A DNA stretch of 64,000 bases from Porphyrobacter sp. (GCA_017744315.1 JAGIBN010000003.1:1-64000); one strand, 5' to 3'. Positions 8,914-17,012 are shown, counted from the stretch's first letter. Notes: generated from the letters alone by a model not told the origin. Program-made: numbers and translations.

Positions 8914-9192
8914 TCACTCCAGATCAGCCGGGTTGGATATCAAGCCTATTGCGACATTCCGCTTCTGACCCTCCTTAATCACGCATGCGATCTTCGGCAT
9001 GTCGCCATCAGAAATGGATGCCTGTCCTTTGAGCGCCCCAACCGGCAGTCCGCAGATGCCCTCGATTTCAGCCGCCAGTTCAGCCGTAAGAACTCGAGGT
9101 TGAGCCTCCCGGTCATTGCCGGAGCAGCCGGCCAAAAGGAAACAAGCGGCTGCCACACGCGCAGGACAGTTCGAGTTGAAGAAAGCCCTCAT
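8914..9192 (-). CDS. Small lipoprotein, unknown function
   Basis: A 92-residue protein with an N-terminal hydrophobic segment ending in the lipobox LLAGC, followed by about 68 residues with no recognised domain. It has a conserved-looking ICGLP and a C-terminal NVAIGLISNP strand. Base composition is lower in GC than the nearby catabolic genes. It sits downstream of the flavocytochrome operon on the same strand, but a gap of about 60 bp and the different composition argue against shared function. Confidence 0.55.
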   Translation of the reverse strand: MRAFFNSNCPARVAAACFLLAGCSGNDREAQPRVLTAELAAEIEGICGLPVGALKGQASISDGDMPKIACVIKEGQKRNVAIGLISNPADLE

Positions 9193-9254
9193 TCGTCCGT
9201 TCTTAACGGAGCTTTGCGATATCTGCCACGCGTCTTAAGCAGACGGCCAGACCT

Positions 9255-9788
9255 CTAGACGCGAGGGACCAGCACCCAACCAAGCACCAGCCCCAGATCC
9301 CCACGCGGCGGAAGTGTGCTAGCGACCGCAGTGCCGGCCAGCTCTCCCGGCCTCACGGCGTAGTCCGCCAAGGCCTCGATCCAGTTGTCCTCTGCTGCCC
9401 GCGCCAGGCGCCCGAGCGCGTTCCAGCCGGGCTGGCATTCGTCGCTGCAAGTCCGACCCCGGCCATGAAGCGCTGCCACGGGAACATAGCCCGCTTCGCG
9501 CGCTACTTCCTCGATCATCAACGCATCGGCGTGGCGGCTGACACCCGCGATCAGGGCGGGCTTGCGCTCCAGCACCGTGCGGGCGAGGCGGATGCGGTCG
9601 CCTTCGATGGCGACGACCTGCCCCCCACGCGCGGCGCCCGCTTCGGCAAAGCGGCGACCTGCCGCCAGCGCCGGATCGTGCACCAGCACCGAAGCCTCAC
9701 CATGGCGCCAGCGCCAGTGCGCCAGGCCCGCCACGGTCGGCACGGCGAGGGCCCCTGAGAGCACGCCGCGGCGGCTCGCGCGGATCAC
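9255..9788 (-). CDS. Tat-signal protein of unknown function in flavocytochrome operon
   Basis: About 177 residues. The N-terminus (ASRRGVLSGALAVPTVAG) looks like a twin-arginine export signal. The mature part contains ALIAGVSRHADALMIEEVAR, a CSDEC pair and WVLVPRV at the end. The GTG start at 9788 overlaps the cytochrome c stop, so the two are translationally coupled. I do not recognise the family. Position as fourth gene of the SDR, flavoprotein, cytochrome c operon suggests a maturation or electron-transfer accessory, but nothing in the sequence shows a cofactor-binding motif. Confidence 0.7.
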   Translation of the reverse strand: MIRASRRGVLSGALAVPTVAGLAHWRWRHGEASVLVHDPALAAGRRFAEAGAARGGQVVAIEGDRIRLARTVLERKPALIAGVSRHADALMIEEVAREAGYVPVAALHGRGRTCSDECQPGWNALGRLARAAEDNWIEALADYAVRPGELAGTAVASTLPPRGDLGLVLGWVLVPRV

Positions 9789-10156
9789 TTGGCGGCCTCG
9801 TGCGGACCGGCGGCGAGGTATTCGGCGATCGCCTTCAGTTCCTCGTCGCTCACCTCTCCGCGCGGGATCGAGGGCATGTTGCCGATGCCCTGCCGCGCGG
9901 CGATGATCACGTATTGCGGCGAGAGGTTGTCGCGCAGCTCCAGCAGCGCGGGTTGAATCCGCCGCCCGAGCAGGCCGGTGCCCATGCCATTGGGACCATG
10001 GCAGGAGATGCAGTGCTCGACGTAGAGCGCTTCTCCGCCGGTGGCATTGGGCCGCGCGGCCAGCGTGATCGGCCTCGGAGCGGGAGGCGGGCCCTGAGCG
10101 ATGGCGGCCGCGCCGCCCGCGAGTGCCAGGGCCGCAATGAGGATGCGCCGCTTCAT
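9785..10156 (-). CDS. Cytochrome c subunit of a p-cresol-methylhydroxylase-type flavocytochrome
   Basis: A 123-residue class I c-type cytochrome. A signal peptide ends near AAIAQG, the heme motif CISCH is at residues 49-53 and the likely axial methionine is Met94 (IGNMPSIPRG). The gene overlaps the end of the flavoprotein gene by 4 bp. Pairing of a small cytochrome c with a VAO-family flavoprotein is the organisation of p-cresol methylhydroxylase, 4-ethylphenol methylenehydroxylase and eugenol hydroxylase. There the cytochrome accepts electrons from FAD and allows water, not oxygen, to supply the hydroxyl. Confidence 0.88.
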   Translation of the reverse strand: MKRRILIAALALAGGAAAIAQGPPPAPRPITLAARPNATGGEALYVEHCISCHGPNGMGTGLLGRRIQPALLELRDNLSPQYVIIAARQGIGNMPSIPRGEVSDEELKAIAEYLAAGPHEAAK

Positions 10157-11703
10157 GCCCGTACTCCCTTCGGCCAGATGCCGCTCTTGCCCGGCGCCAG
10201 GATGCCGTTGGGGTCGAGCGCGTCCTTGACCTTCTGGTTGAGCTTGCCGAGCGCCCCGCCGTTCCAGTCATAGCTCGCCGCCACGACATCCATGTAGTCG
10301 AGGTGCGTGCGGTATTCGCCGTACCCCTGCTCCTTCGCGTCAGCCACAAGCTGGCGGAAGAACGGATCGACCTTCTGCATCATCGCCGGATCGTCCTTGT
10401 TGAACAGCATGGCGTTGACGTTGGTCAGGTGCCGTTCGCCGAAGGCGAAGCTGCCCTGGTAGTCCATCCCGTATTCCTTGTACCGGGCATAGGTCCGCTG
10501 GAACTGTTCAAGCGCCTTGGTGCCGTTCTGCGGGATGATCGGCGAGAAGCCGATGTGCCCGCCGCGCCCGCCGTACCAGTTGACGTTCTGCATCGGGAAA
10601 GTGATCGGCGTGCCGGTCCAGCCCGAGTATTCGAGCGGCTGGCCCTTGACCCAGGTGGTCGGCTTGATCGCCAGCGGACCGATGTCCGTCATCGCCTTCT
10701 CGAGGATCTTGTAGGCCGCCTTGTTGACGTCCTCCCGCCCATAGAGCCGCAGAGAAACGCCCCACCAGCCGAGGCCGAAGCGCTTGCGGATCGCATCGAT
10801 CACGCTGTCGGACAGCGCGCCGGGCTTGTCGGTCCACTCGTCACGCGTGGTGGCGACAGCGGCGGCGCGCAGCCAGTTGCCGATGCTCGGGCTCTGCTGC
10901 AGCACGCGCTCGCGCCGCAAGGGTCCGATGGCGTCGACCATGGCCTTGAGGTCCTCGGGCTTGTCGAATTCGACGTCCATGCCCATCAGGCTCTCGGGCT
11001 CAGGCATCAGCCACATGCCCATCTTGGTCACGACGCCGAAGTTCGACTGCACGAACATCTGATCCCAGCCCGGGCCGAAGCCGAAGGGATAAGCCTGCCA
11101 GGTCGGCGCGTTGGAAAAGGCGCCCATGCCGGTGCGCACGACCTCGCCCGTCGGCAGCACGACTTCCATGCCGCAGATGTTCTTTGTGTGCTCGCCATAG
11201 GGCGTGTAGCCGACCCCTCGATCGAGCGCGTTGCCGACCACCGAGCCCCACGAGTTGCCCGGCGTCGAGAGCCAGTAGGGCAACTGGTGCTGGCGAATGT
11301 AATCGTAAAGATCGTAGAACCCAACGCCGGGTTCGAGCACCACGGTGCCGAACTCTTCGTTGAATTCGATCTTCTTCATGCCCGACAGGTCCATCACCAC
11401 GCTGCCCGAAAGCAGCGGGGCGGAGCCGCCATAGCCGAGGTTCTTGCCGCGGCTGATCGGCCAGACCGGCAGGCGGAACTGGTTGGCGACCTTGAGTGCG
11501 GCCTGCACCTCTTCCACCGAGGTCGGGGCGATCGCGCCCGCCGGATGGTGCGCCGCGTCGTTGACCGCGAACTTGTCGCGGTACGTCGTGCGGTCGAGGT
11601 CCTCGAAGAACACCTTCCCCGCCCCGAGCGCGCTTTCGAACGCGCGCTGGGCCTGGGTCAGTTTCTGCAGGGTAAAATCTGGTGGGAGGGGCGTTTCGGC
11701 CAT
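10153..11703 (-). CDS. VAO-family FAD flavoprotein (4-alkylphenol or eugenol hydroxylase type)
   Basis: A 516-residue vanillyl-alcohol-oxidase/PCMH-family protein. The FAD-binding loop is PVWPISRGKNLGYGG (79-93). The C-terminus carries DPNGILAPGKSGIWP (497-511), a family hallmark. Y464-R465 in GYGEYRTHLDYMD align by motif with the phenolate-binding Tyr-Arg pair of VAO and PCMH, so a para-substituted phenol is the expected substrate. The family dehydrogenates it to a quinone methide that water then hydroxylates. The adjacent cytochrome c suggests a dehydrogenase, not an oxidase. Known alternatives are p-cresol, 4-ethylphenol, eugenol or vanillyl alcohol. I cannot tell them apart from sequence. 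Confidence 0.9.
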   Translation of the reverse strand: MAETPLPPDFTLQKLTQAQRAFESALGAGKVFFEDLDRTTYRDKFAVNDAAHHPAGAIAPTSVEEVQAALKVANQFRLPVWPISRGKNLGYGGSAPLLSGSVVMDLSGMKKIEFNEEFGTVVLEPGVGFYDLYDYIRQHQLPYWLSTPGNSWGSVVGNALDRGVGYTPYGEHTKNICGMEVVLPTGEVVRTGMGAFSNAPTWQAYPFGFGPGWDQMFVQSNFGVVTKMGMWLMPEPESLMGMDVEFDKPEDLKAMVDAIGPLRRERVLQQSPSIGNWLRAAAVATTRDEWTDKPGALSDSVIDAIRKRFGLGWWGVSLRLYGREDVNKAAYKILEKAMTDIGPLAIKPTTWVKGQPLEYSGWTGTPITFPMQNVNWYGGRGGHIGFSPIIPQNGTKALEQFQRTYARYKEYGMDYQGSFAFGERHLTNVNAMLFNKDDPAMMQKVDPFFRQLVADAKEQGYGEYRTHLDYMDVVAASYDWNGGALGKLNQKVKDALDPNGILAPGKSGIWPKGVRA

Positions 11704-11714
11704 TCTCTATTCCT

Positions 11715-12479
11715 TCAGCCGGCGGACCACTGGGTCCGCGCGGGCGGGCGGGTGCCGGCGTCGAGCCGGATTACGTCGCCGTTGAGCAACGGGGTGCGGA
11801 TGATGAACTCGGCGACTTCGCCAAACTCGTCGGCCCGGCCGGCGCGCTTGGGGAACTCGGAGTCCTTGAGCAGTTCGGCCAGGAAGCTGTCGGGCAGGAA
11901 GCTGACCATCGGCGTCGCCATCAGGCCAGGCGCGATGCCCATGACGCGGATGTTGTACTTCGACAGGTCGCGCGCCCAGACCAGCGTCAGCGCCGCGAGC
12001 GCCGACTTGGCGGCGGTGTAGGCGCCCATACCTTCCTGTCCGCCGAAGCTGGCGATAGAACAGGTGTTGATGATCACGCCGCGCTCCCCGTCGGGGCCGC
12101 CGGGTTCGTTCGCCGTCATCCTGTGGCCCACTTCGGCCACTACCGTGGCGGCGCCGAGCAGGTTGACCTCGATCACCTGGCGGAACGCGGCCATGTCGCC
12201 CGGACCCTCGGCCGTGGCCACCGGACCCGTGCCGCCGATCCCGGCGTTGTTAAGCAGGATGTCGATGCGCCCGAACTTCGCGATCACTTCAGCAACGGCC
12301 CGGGCGACGCTCGCCGGGTCGCTGACGTCGCAGGCGACCGTGGTCGCTCCCTCGGGCGCGGTGCCGTCGCGGTCGAGCGTGACCACCGTCGCGCCAGCCT
12401 TCGCCAGCCGCAGCGCCGCGCCTTCGCCCAATCCTGAATTGCCGCCCGTGATGACGGCGACCTTGCCAGCCGGATCCAT
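11715..12479 (-). CDS. Short-chain dehydrogenase/reductase
   Basis: A 254-residue classical SDR with TGGNSGLG (11-18), NNAG (77-80), catalytic Ser141, and Y154-xxx-K158 (YTAAK). The overall layout is like type II 3-hydroxyacyl-CoA dehydrogenases (IAPGLMATPM near the substrate loop). I chose ATG 12479 because GGGGAGAG sits five bases upstream; an ATG at 12497 would add six residues. It is the first gene of the flavocytochrome operon and faces the NTF2-like gene across a promoter with the TAAC-N4-GTTA palindrome. It probably oxidises the alcohol formed by the flavocytochrome, or a side-chain hydroxyl. Confidence 0.88.
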   Translation of the reverse strand: MDPAGKVAVITGGNSGLGEGAALRLAKAGATVVTLDRDGTAPEGATTVACDVSDPASVARAVAEVIAKFGRIDILLNNAGIGGTGPVATAEGPGDMAAFRQVIEVNLLGAATVVAEVGHRMTANEPGGPDGERGVIINTCSIASFGGQEGMGAYTAAKSALAALTLVWARDLSKYNIRVMGIAPGLMATPMVSFLPDSFLAELLKDSEFPKRAGRADEFGEVAEFIIRTPLLNGDVIRLDAGTRPPARTQWSAG

Positions 12480-12526
12480 TAACTCTCCCCGCGCCATGGC
12501 CCGTTCGACCTTGCGCTGCGCGACTT

Positions 12527-12538
12527 TAACGACCGTTA
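12527..12538. promoter_or_regulatory. Putative MarR operator, TAACGACCGTTA
   Basis: The most symmetrical of the three sites (TAACG-N2-CGTTA). It lies midway between the divergent SDR/flavocytochrome operon and the NTF2-like/MFS operon. Confidence 0.62.
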
Positions 12539-12581
12539 CTTTTCAGCTAGCACCCCCACAAGTCAAGCGAAGGAGAGGGTC

Positions 12582-13442
12582 TTGACCACACGCGAAGAGC
12601 TTTACGAGAGCCTGGACCGGTTCACATCAGCCCTCGTCGCCGGCGATCCAGGGCAGATCGAATGGGCGGGCGGGCTGCACTATACTGAGAACAACGTCGC
12701 GCTCGAGCCGGGCGATGGCTTGTGGAACACGCTGACCGCGCTCGGCCCGTACGACTTGCGCTTTGCCGACGCGAGCCACGGCCAGGTGGCGCTGTTCACC
12801 AGCGTTACCGAGACCGACGCCACCAGCCCCTGCGCCATCCGCCTCGAACTCCGCGGAGAGGCGATCGCCGGGGTGGAGATCGTGGTCGCCCGCAACAAGG
12901 ACGAAGGCTTCCCGTTCCTCGGCCAGACCTTCGAGGACAAGCCGATCATGCTGGCCGAAGTGCCGCAGGGCGAACGTTCGACACGCGAAGAGCTGGTGCG
13001 GATCGCCAACGGCTATTTCGAAACCATCGAGCGCAATGACGGCGGCATCCGGACGAAGTTCCACCCGCACTGCAATCGCGTCGAGAACGGCGTGCAGACG
13101 ACCAATAATCCGGACTTCCCGCTGCCGATCGCGCGCCTGGGCTGCGAGGCGCAGTTCGCACTCGGCTGGTACCGCTACGATGACGAAATGCGCGGGCGCC
13201 GCTTCCCGCTGGTCGATATCGAGCGCGGCATCGTGCTCGCCCACGGCTTCATCGATCACGCGGGCAAAGTCGGCGAATACGAGCTGACCGACGGCACGAA
13301 AGTTTCGAGCCCGGTACGAAGACCGCACAGTTACTACCTTGCCGAAGCGTTCAAGATCAGGGACGGTGCAATCGAGCAAGTCGAGGCGGTGTTCCATTCG
13401 GTGCCGTACAAGATGCCGAGCCCGTGGGAGGGGAGAGTCTAG
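12582..13442 (+). CDS. Two-domain NTF2-like protein (DUF8021-like)
   Basis: A 286-residue protein made of two NTF2-like halves. The first (about 1-125) starts TTREELYESLDRFTSALVAGD and the second (about 135-280) starts TREELVRIANGYFETIERND. The second contains KFHPHCNRVENG, a charged pocket typical of DUF8021-like proteins, and ends with EQVEAVFHSVPYKM. The start is a TTG at 12582 behind GAAGGAGAG. It is followed 3 bp later by an aromatic-acid-type MFS transporter and shares a promoter with the flavocytochrome operon. NTF2-fold lyases are known in sphingomonad lignin-dimer catabolism, so an enzymatic role here is plausible but unproven. Confidence 0.75.
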   Translation: MTTREELYESLDRFTSALVAGDPGQIEWAGGLHYTENNVALEPGDGLWNTLTALGPYDLRFADASHGQVALFTSVTETDATSPCAIRLELRGEAIAGVEIVVARNKDEGFPFLGQTFEDKPIMLAEVPQGERSTREELVRIANGYFETIERNDGGIRTKFHPHCNRVENGVQTTNNPDFPLPIARLGCEAQFALGWYRYDDEMRGRRFPLVDIERGIVLAHGFIDHAGKVGEYELTDGTKVSSPVRRPHSYYLAEAFKIRDGAIEQVEAVFHSVPYKMPSPWEGRV

Positions 13443-13445
13443 AAT

Positions 13446-14723
13446 ATGCAGGGGTCGTCCGCTGAGGCCGTCCCGCACCCGGCAACGGGTGGGGAAAGCT
13501 CGATGACGCCGGCACGCCGCGTCGTATCGCTGGTGCTGCTGGGCGGCGTGTTCGTGATGGAGGGGTTCGACATCAACGCGATGGCGCTCGCCGTGCCTCG
13601 TCTCGAGGGTGCGCTGGGCCTTTCCCCCGCGAGTTTCGGCTGGGTCTTCTCCGCGCTGCTGATCGGGCTGGGCGTGGGTGGCGCGCTGCTGGCTCCGCTG
13701 GGCGACCGCTTCGGACGGCGGCCCTTGATCGTCATTGGGTGCGTCGCCGTCTCGGCCTCGACCCTGGCGACAGCCACGGCCAGCACTACGACCGAGTTCC
13801 TCGTCTGGCGCCTGATCACCGGCATAAGCCTCGGCGCCTGCCTGCCCAACGTCAGCGCGCTCTCAGCCGAACTCGCTCCCGAGAAGCTGCGCGCGACGCT
13901 GATGGCGGTTGTCTCCGCCGGCATTCCGCTCGGCCTTGCCGCAGCCGGGCTGTTCGCGCCGCAGATCGTGGCGGGGAGCGGCTGGGAAGGCCTGTTCATC
14001 GTCCCCGGGATCGCCGCCGCGCTGCTGGCATTTGCCCTCGCCTTTACTCTCGCCGGAGGACCCCCGGAAACCCGGAGCAAAAGCGACAAGCCCGCGGGCA
14101 AGTTGCCGCAGCTTGCGCTCCTGGAGAGCCCCTGGCTGCTGCCCTTCGCCGTCTTTGCCGCGATGCTCTCGCTGAACGCGATGAACCTCTACCTGCTCAA
14201 CTCCTGGCTGCCGACGGTATTGCCGCAAGCGGGCCTCTCGCTCGACGATGCCGCGCGAGTTGCAGGCGTTGTGCAGCTGGCCGGGCTCGCCATCGGCGTC
14301 GCCGCCAGCCTGCTGATCGACCGCTGGCGCGCGGGGCCCACGCTGATCGGCATGTTCGGCCTGATGGCGCTGTGCTTCTTCGCCATCGGAGCCACGGCTC
14401 CCGACGCCTCGCGCTGGACGCTGCTGCTGATGGTCGGCGTCGGCGGCGCCTCGGCCGGTGGCATGGTCCTGCCCGCGCTCTGCGCCTACCTGTTCCCTGC
14501 CCGGCTATTGTCCTCGGCGGTCGGCGTGGGCGTGCTGGTGGCGAGGCTCGGCGCCATAGCCGGTCCGCCGCTAGGGCAGGTCATGCTGGTCAACCAGGTC
14601 TCGCCGCAGTTCTTCCTCGCGGCAGCGGGCGTCCCGGCGGTGCTCTGCGCTCTCGTGGCCCTTGCAGTCCCCGCCGCCCTGGCGGTGCGGAAGCGCGAGG
14701 AGACGACCGAAGCGCTGGCCTAG
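13446..14723 (+). CDS. MFS transporter, aromatic acid:H+ symporter type
   Basis: A 425-residue major facilitator with twelve predicted membrane segments. The first segment carries VMEGFDINAMALAVP, the variant of the DGFD motif seen in AAHS-family carriers such as PcaK and VanK. The cytoplasmic loop 2-3 has GDRFGRRPL. It starts 3 bp after the NTF2-like gene and would be cotranscribed with it. Importing a phenolic acid or related aromatic fits the cluster. Its stop overlaps the convergent DUF1801 gene in a shared CTAG. Confidence 0.87.
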   Translation: MQGSSAEAVPHPATGGESSMTPARRVVSLVLLGGVFVMEGFDINAMALAVPRLEGALGLSPASFGWVFSALLIGLGVGGALLAPLGDRFGRRPLIVIGCVAVSASTLATATASTTTEFLVWRLITGISLGACLPNVSALSAELAPEKLRATLMAVVSAGIPLGLAAAGLFAPQIVAGSGWEGLFIVPGIAAALLAFALAFTLAGGPPETRSKSDKPAGKLPQLALLESPWLLPFAVFAAMLSLNAMNLYLLNSWLPTVLPQAGLSLDDAARVAGVVQLAGLAIGVAASLLIDRWRAGPTLIGMFGLMALCFFAIGATAPDASRWTLLLMVGVGGASAGGMVLPALCAYLFPARLLSSAVGVGVLVARLGAIAGPPLGQVMLVNQVSPQFFLAAAGVPAVLCALVALAVPAALAVRKREETTEALA

Positions 14724-15145
14724 GCCCCCTTCGGCTTCTTCTGCACGTTCAGCGCCACGGCCTCGCGGACCAGCGCCTTGAACGCTTCCGCATCGATCAC
14801 ATCGCCTTCGCGGATGTCGATCGCGCGGCGGGTGTTGCCTTCGAGGCTGGCGTTGAACAGGCCGGTCGGGTCATCGAGCGCGGCGCCCTTCGCGAAGGTC
14901 AGCTTGACGTAACCCTTGTAGACCTCGCCCGTGCAGAGGATTCCGGAGCGCTCCCACACCGGTACGCCCGAGGGGTTGGTCGGCTTGCGCCACTTCACCT
15001 GCTCCACCACTTCGGGATCGGCCTCGAGAATGAGCTGACGCATGCGGCCGAGCATTTCGCCGCGCCAGTCGCCCAGGCTCGCGAGCTTCGCGTCGATCAG
15101 CCCGCTGGGGGAATCTTCTGCGTGTTCCGATGCACTTGTCGTCAT
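14720..15145 (-). CDS. DUF1801 family protein
   Basis: About 141 residues of the DUF1801 (YdhG-like) fold: an N-terminal helix (GEMLGRMRQLILEADPEVVEQVKW), the core KWRKPTNPSGVPVWERSGIL, and KGYVKLTFAKGAALDDP. I chose ATG 15145 because it follows the VOC gene stop by 5 bp and excludes residues that overlap that gene. It is the last gene of the MarR-led operon. The same operon contains a second DUF1801 gene at 15.5 kb. The family has no firmly assigned activity. Confidence 0.82.
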   Translation of the reverse strand: MTTSASEHAEDSPSGLIDAKLASLGDWRGEMLGRMRQLILEADPEVVEQVKWRKPTNPSGVPVWERSGILCTGEVYKGYVKLTFAKGAALDDPTGLFNASLEGNTRRAIDIREGDVIDAEAFKALVREAVALNVQKKPKGA

Positions 15146-15150
15146 GTCTT

Positions 15151-15534
15151 TTAGCCTGCCTGGGGTGTGGGGACGCCGAAACAATGGTCGAACCCGTCGT
15201 CATCGGTCATGAAGAACTCGGTTTGGCCATAGTCCCGCTTGTGGATGTCGGACGCCGCATAGCCGAGCCCGAGAAGGTGTTCGCGCAAGCCGTATAAGTC
15301 ATCGGGGTTCCAGTAGAACCGGATGCCTTCGTAACCCTTCGGCCTGTCCGGTTCCCCCGCTCTTATGTTCAGCATGAACATCATTTGGCCCTTGCGGATG
15401 CCGGCGCCGACCAACACGCCGTCGCGGTGGTCTTCCCACCATGTCTCGGTGAATCCCAGCCCGTCGCGCCAGAGGCGCAAGCTCTTCTCAAGGTCCACGC
15501 TCGGTACGACCGGGATGCAGTTGTTGACTGCCAT
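15151..15534 (-). CDS. VOC-superfamily (glyoxalase/bleomycin-resistance-like) protein
   Basis: A 127-residue single VOC protein. It begins MAVNNCIPVVPSVDLEKSLR, a typical first beta-alpha unit, and contains LWRDGLGFTETW, MMFMLNIRAGEPDRP, RFYWNPDDLYGLREHLLG and a C-terminal DDDGFDHCFGV with the usual metal-ligand or substrate region. Its role is unclear: relatives include resistance proteins and dioxygenase-like enzymes. It lies between two DUF1801 genes in a tightly packed operon led by a MarR regulator. Confidence 0.82.
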   Translation of the reverse strand: MAVNNCIPVVPSVDLEKSLRLWRDGLGFTETWWEDHRDGVLVGAGIRKGQMMFMLNIRAGEPDRPKGYEGIRFYWNPDDLYGLREHLLGLGYAASDIHKRDYGQTEFFMTDDDGFDHCFGVPTPQAG

Positions 15535-15548
15535 GTCGAGGCGCCTTG

Positions 15549-15956
15549 CTAGGCCATCCAGCCGGGCAGCTTGGCCGCTTGCGCGATCCAGTCGGCCAGC
15601 TGTTTCTCGTCCACCGGTTCGTCTTCGAGAATGTGCAGGTACCGCACGTCGGCATCCTTCGACGCGACCGGCGGCGGCGGGTTCAGCGCGGCGCCCTTGA
15701 AGAAGGTCACCTTGATGTACTTGTTGAAGCAGTGAAAGCTGAGGAACCAGCCGAGGCCCTCTATCCCATAGAACGGCGAGTTCCACTTCACCGCCTTCCG
15801 CACATCGGGGACGGTGCGCACCACCAGCTCATCGAGGCGGCGCCCGGCCTCGTTCTTCCAGCCGGGCATCGCTGCAATGTAAGCCTTCACCGGAGCATCG
15901 CCGTCACCCTTGGGGATCTGCGGGTTGCCGCCGGAGAGAAGCTTGGGTTCGGTCAC
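15549..15956 (-). CDS. DUF1801 family protein
   Basis: A 135-residue DUF1801 protein with KAYIAAMPGWKNEAGRRLDE, VRKAVKWNSPFYGIEG and FNKYIKVTFFKGAALNPPPP. The start overlaps the SnoaL-like gene end by 4 bp, so it is translationally coupled. It is paralogous in fold to the operon's last gene, though the two are not near-identical. No activity can be assigned. Confidence 0.82.
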   Translation of the reverse strand: MTEPKLLSGGNPQIPKGDGDAPVKAYIAAMPGWKNEAGRRLDELVVRTVPDVRKAVKWNSPFYGIEGLGWFLSFHCFNKYIKVTFFKGAALNPPPPVASKDADVRYLHILEDEPVDEKQLADWIAQAAKLPGWMA

Positions 15957-16384
15957 GGCCGGAAATCTAGCCCGCCAACCCTTTCGGCGAAACGCCAGCC
16001 GTCGCGGGTTCGCACCAGCTTGTCGGTAAAGGTGCCGATCAACGGGGACTTCGGATCCTGCACCGGCAAGCCGCCGTCATCAGCGGCATCGCCCATGTAG
16101 AGCACGATCACGCTGAACGCCCGCGCGTGGTCGGCATCGTCGACATCGACCACGGTGTTGGCGATGACATGCCGCTGTGCCCGACCCGGGCGCGCGAGAA
16201 AGCTGGCGAGGATCGCCTCGCGCCCTTCGATGAATATCCCCGGCTGGCTCGGCCGGGCAAAGCGCGCGTCCTCGGCATAGAGCGCGGCAACCGCGTGCCA
16301 GTCCTGCGCGTCATTGAGGTTCACGTAGAGCTTGATCAGCCGCTCGCAATCCTGCTCGATCGCGCGGCGTTGGTCTTCAGTCAT
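15953..16384 (-). CDS. SnoaL-like (NTF2-fold) protein
   Basis: A 143-residue SnoaL-like protein with CERLIKLYVNLNDAQDWHAV, ALYAEDARFARPSQPG, GREAILASFLAR, RHVIANTVVDVDD and the terminal RDGWRFAERVGGLDF. It overlaps the MarR gene by 4 bp (ATGA) and the following DUF1801 gene by 4 bp. It is one of several NTF2-fold proteins in this cluster. The HVIAN strand resembles those of ring-hydroxylating-dioxygenase beta-like and steroid-isomerase-like relatives, but I see no specific assignment. Confidence 0.82.
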   Translation of the reverse strand: MTEDQRRAIEQDCERLIKLYVNLNDAQDWHAVAALYAEDARFARPSQPGIFIEGREAILASFLARPGRAQRHVIANTVVDVDDADHARAFSVIVLYMGDAADDGGLPVQDPKSPLIGTFTDKLVRTRDGWRFAERVGGLDFRP

Positions 16385-16893
16385 TCATCGTCCTCTGGCC
16401 TGGTCCGCTCGAGGAACAACGAGCGGCCGCCGTCATCCTGGGCTTCCAGCGTGTTGATCAACCGCGTCAGGATCGTATCGAGCTGGCCGACCTCGGCCGC
16501 CGAAAGATCGGAGAACAGATAGTTCGCCACCTGCTCGCTGCGCGGGCGCATGATTTCGTAGAGCCGCCGGCCTTCCTCGGTCAGCGTGAGCCATTTGCGG
16601 CGGCGGTTCTTGGGGTCGCGCACGACCTCGATCCGGCCATGACGCTGCAGAGTCGATACCGCGCGCGAGACGCTCATCACGTTCACGCCGGTCAGCTCGG
16701 CCAGCTCATGGCTGGCGGTCTGGCCCAGCGCGCCGATCGTCATCAGCATGCGAAACTCGTTCAGGCTGATGCGGTATCGGTGCGCCAGATGCGTCGAGAA
16801 CGGCGCCATCAGGCGGTTGGTCAGCTTCAGCAGCTGATGCAGCATCACAACCTTGATGCCCTGCTCCGTTTCCGCCTCCGTGCGTTTGAGCAC
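16381..16893 (-). CDS. MarR-family transcriptional regulator
   Basis: A 170-residue MarR protein. The winged helix-turn-helix lies at about residues 45-110 (RISLNEFRMLMTIGALG, TASHELAELTGVNVMSVSRAV, STLQRHGRIEVVRDPKNRRRKW), flanked by dimerisation helices. It starts at a GTG behind AAGGACTGACAG. It leads the operon with the SnoaL-like, DUF1801 and VOC genes, and faces the NOV1-like dioxygenase. The palindrome at 16950-16961 lies between them and recurs in the other two divergent promoters of the cluster. I therefore predict this is the cluster's ligand-responsive repressor and autoregulator. Confidence 0.9.
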   Translation of the reverse strand: MLKRTEAETEQGIKVVMLHQLLKLTNRLMAPFSTHLAHRYRISLNEFRMLMTIGALGQTASHELAELTGVNVMSVSRAVSTLQRHGRIEVVRDPKNRRRKWLTLTEEGRRLYEIMRPRSEQVANYLFSDLSAAEVGQLDTILTRLINTLEAQDDGGRSLFLERTRPEDDE

Positions 16894-16949
16894 CTGTCAG
16901 TCCTTCTTTTGAGCGCGCGCAAAGACACGCCCGCCCTTCCCTTCGATTA

Positions 16950-16961
16950 TAACAGCCGTTA
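16950..16961. promoter_or_regulatory. Putative MarR operator, TAACAGCCGTTA
   Basis: TAAC-N4-GTTA palindrome in the 119-bp divergent promoter between the MarR gene and the NOV1-like dioxygenase gene. It is the third occurrence of this pattern in the cluster. Confidence 0.62.
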
Positions 16962-17012
16962 GCATTTCACCATGCCATTATGGCTCAGAATCACCGGGAG
17001 AGTACCTAGGCC

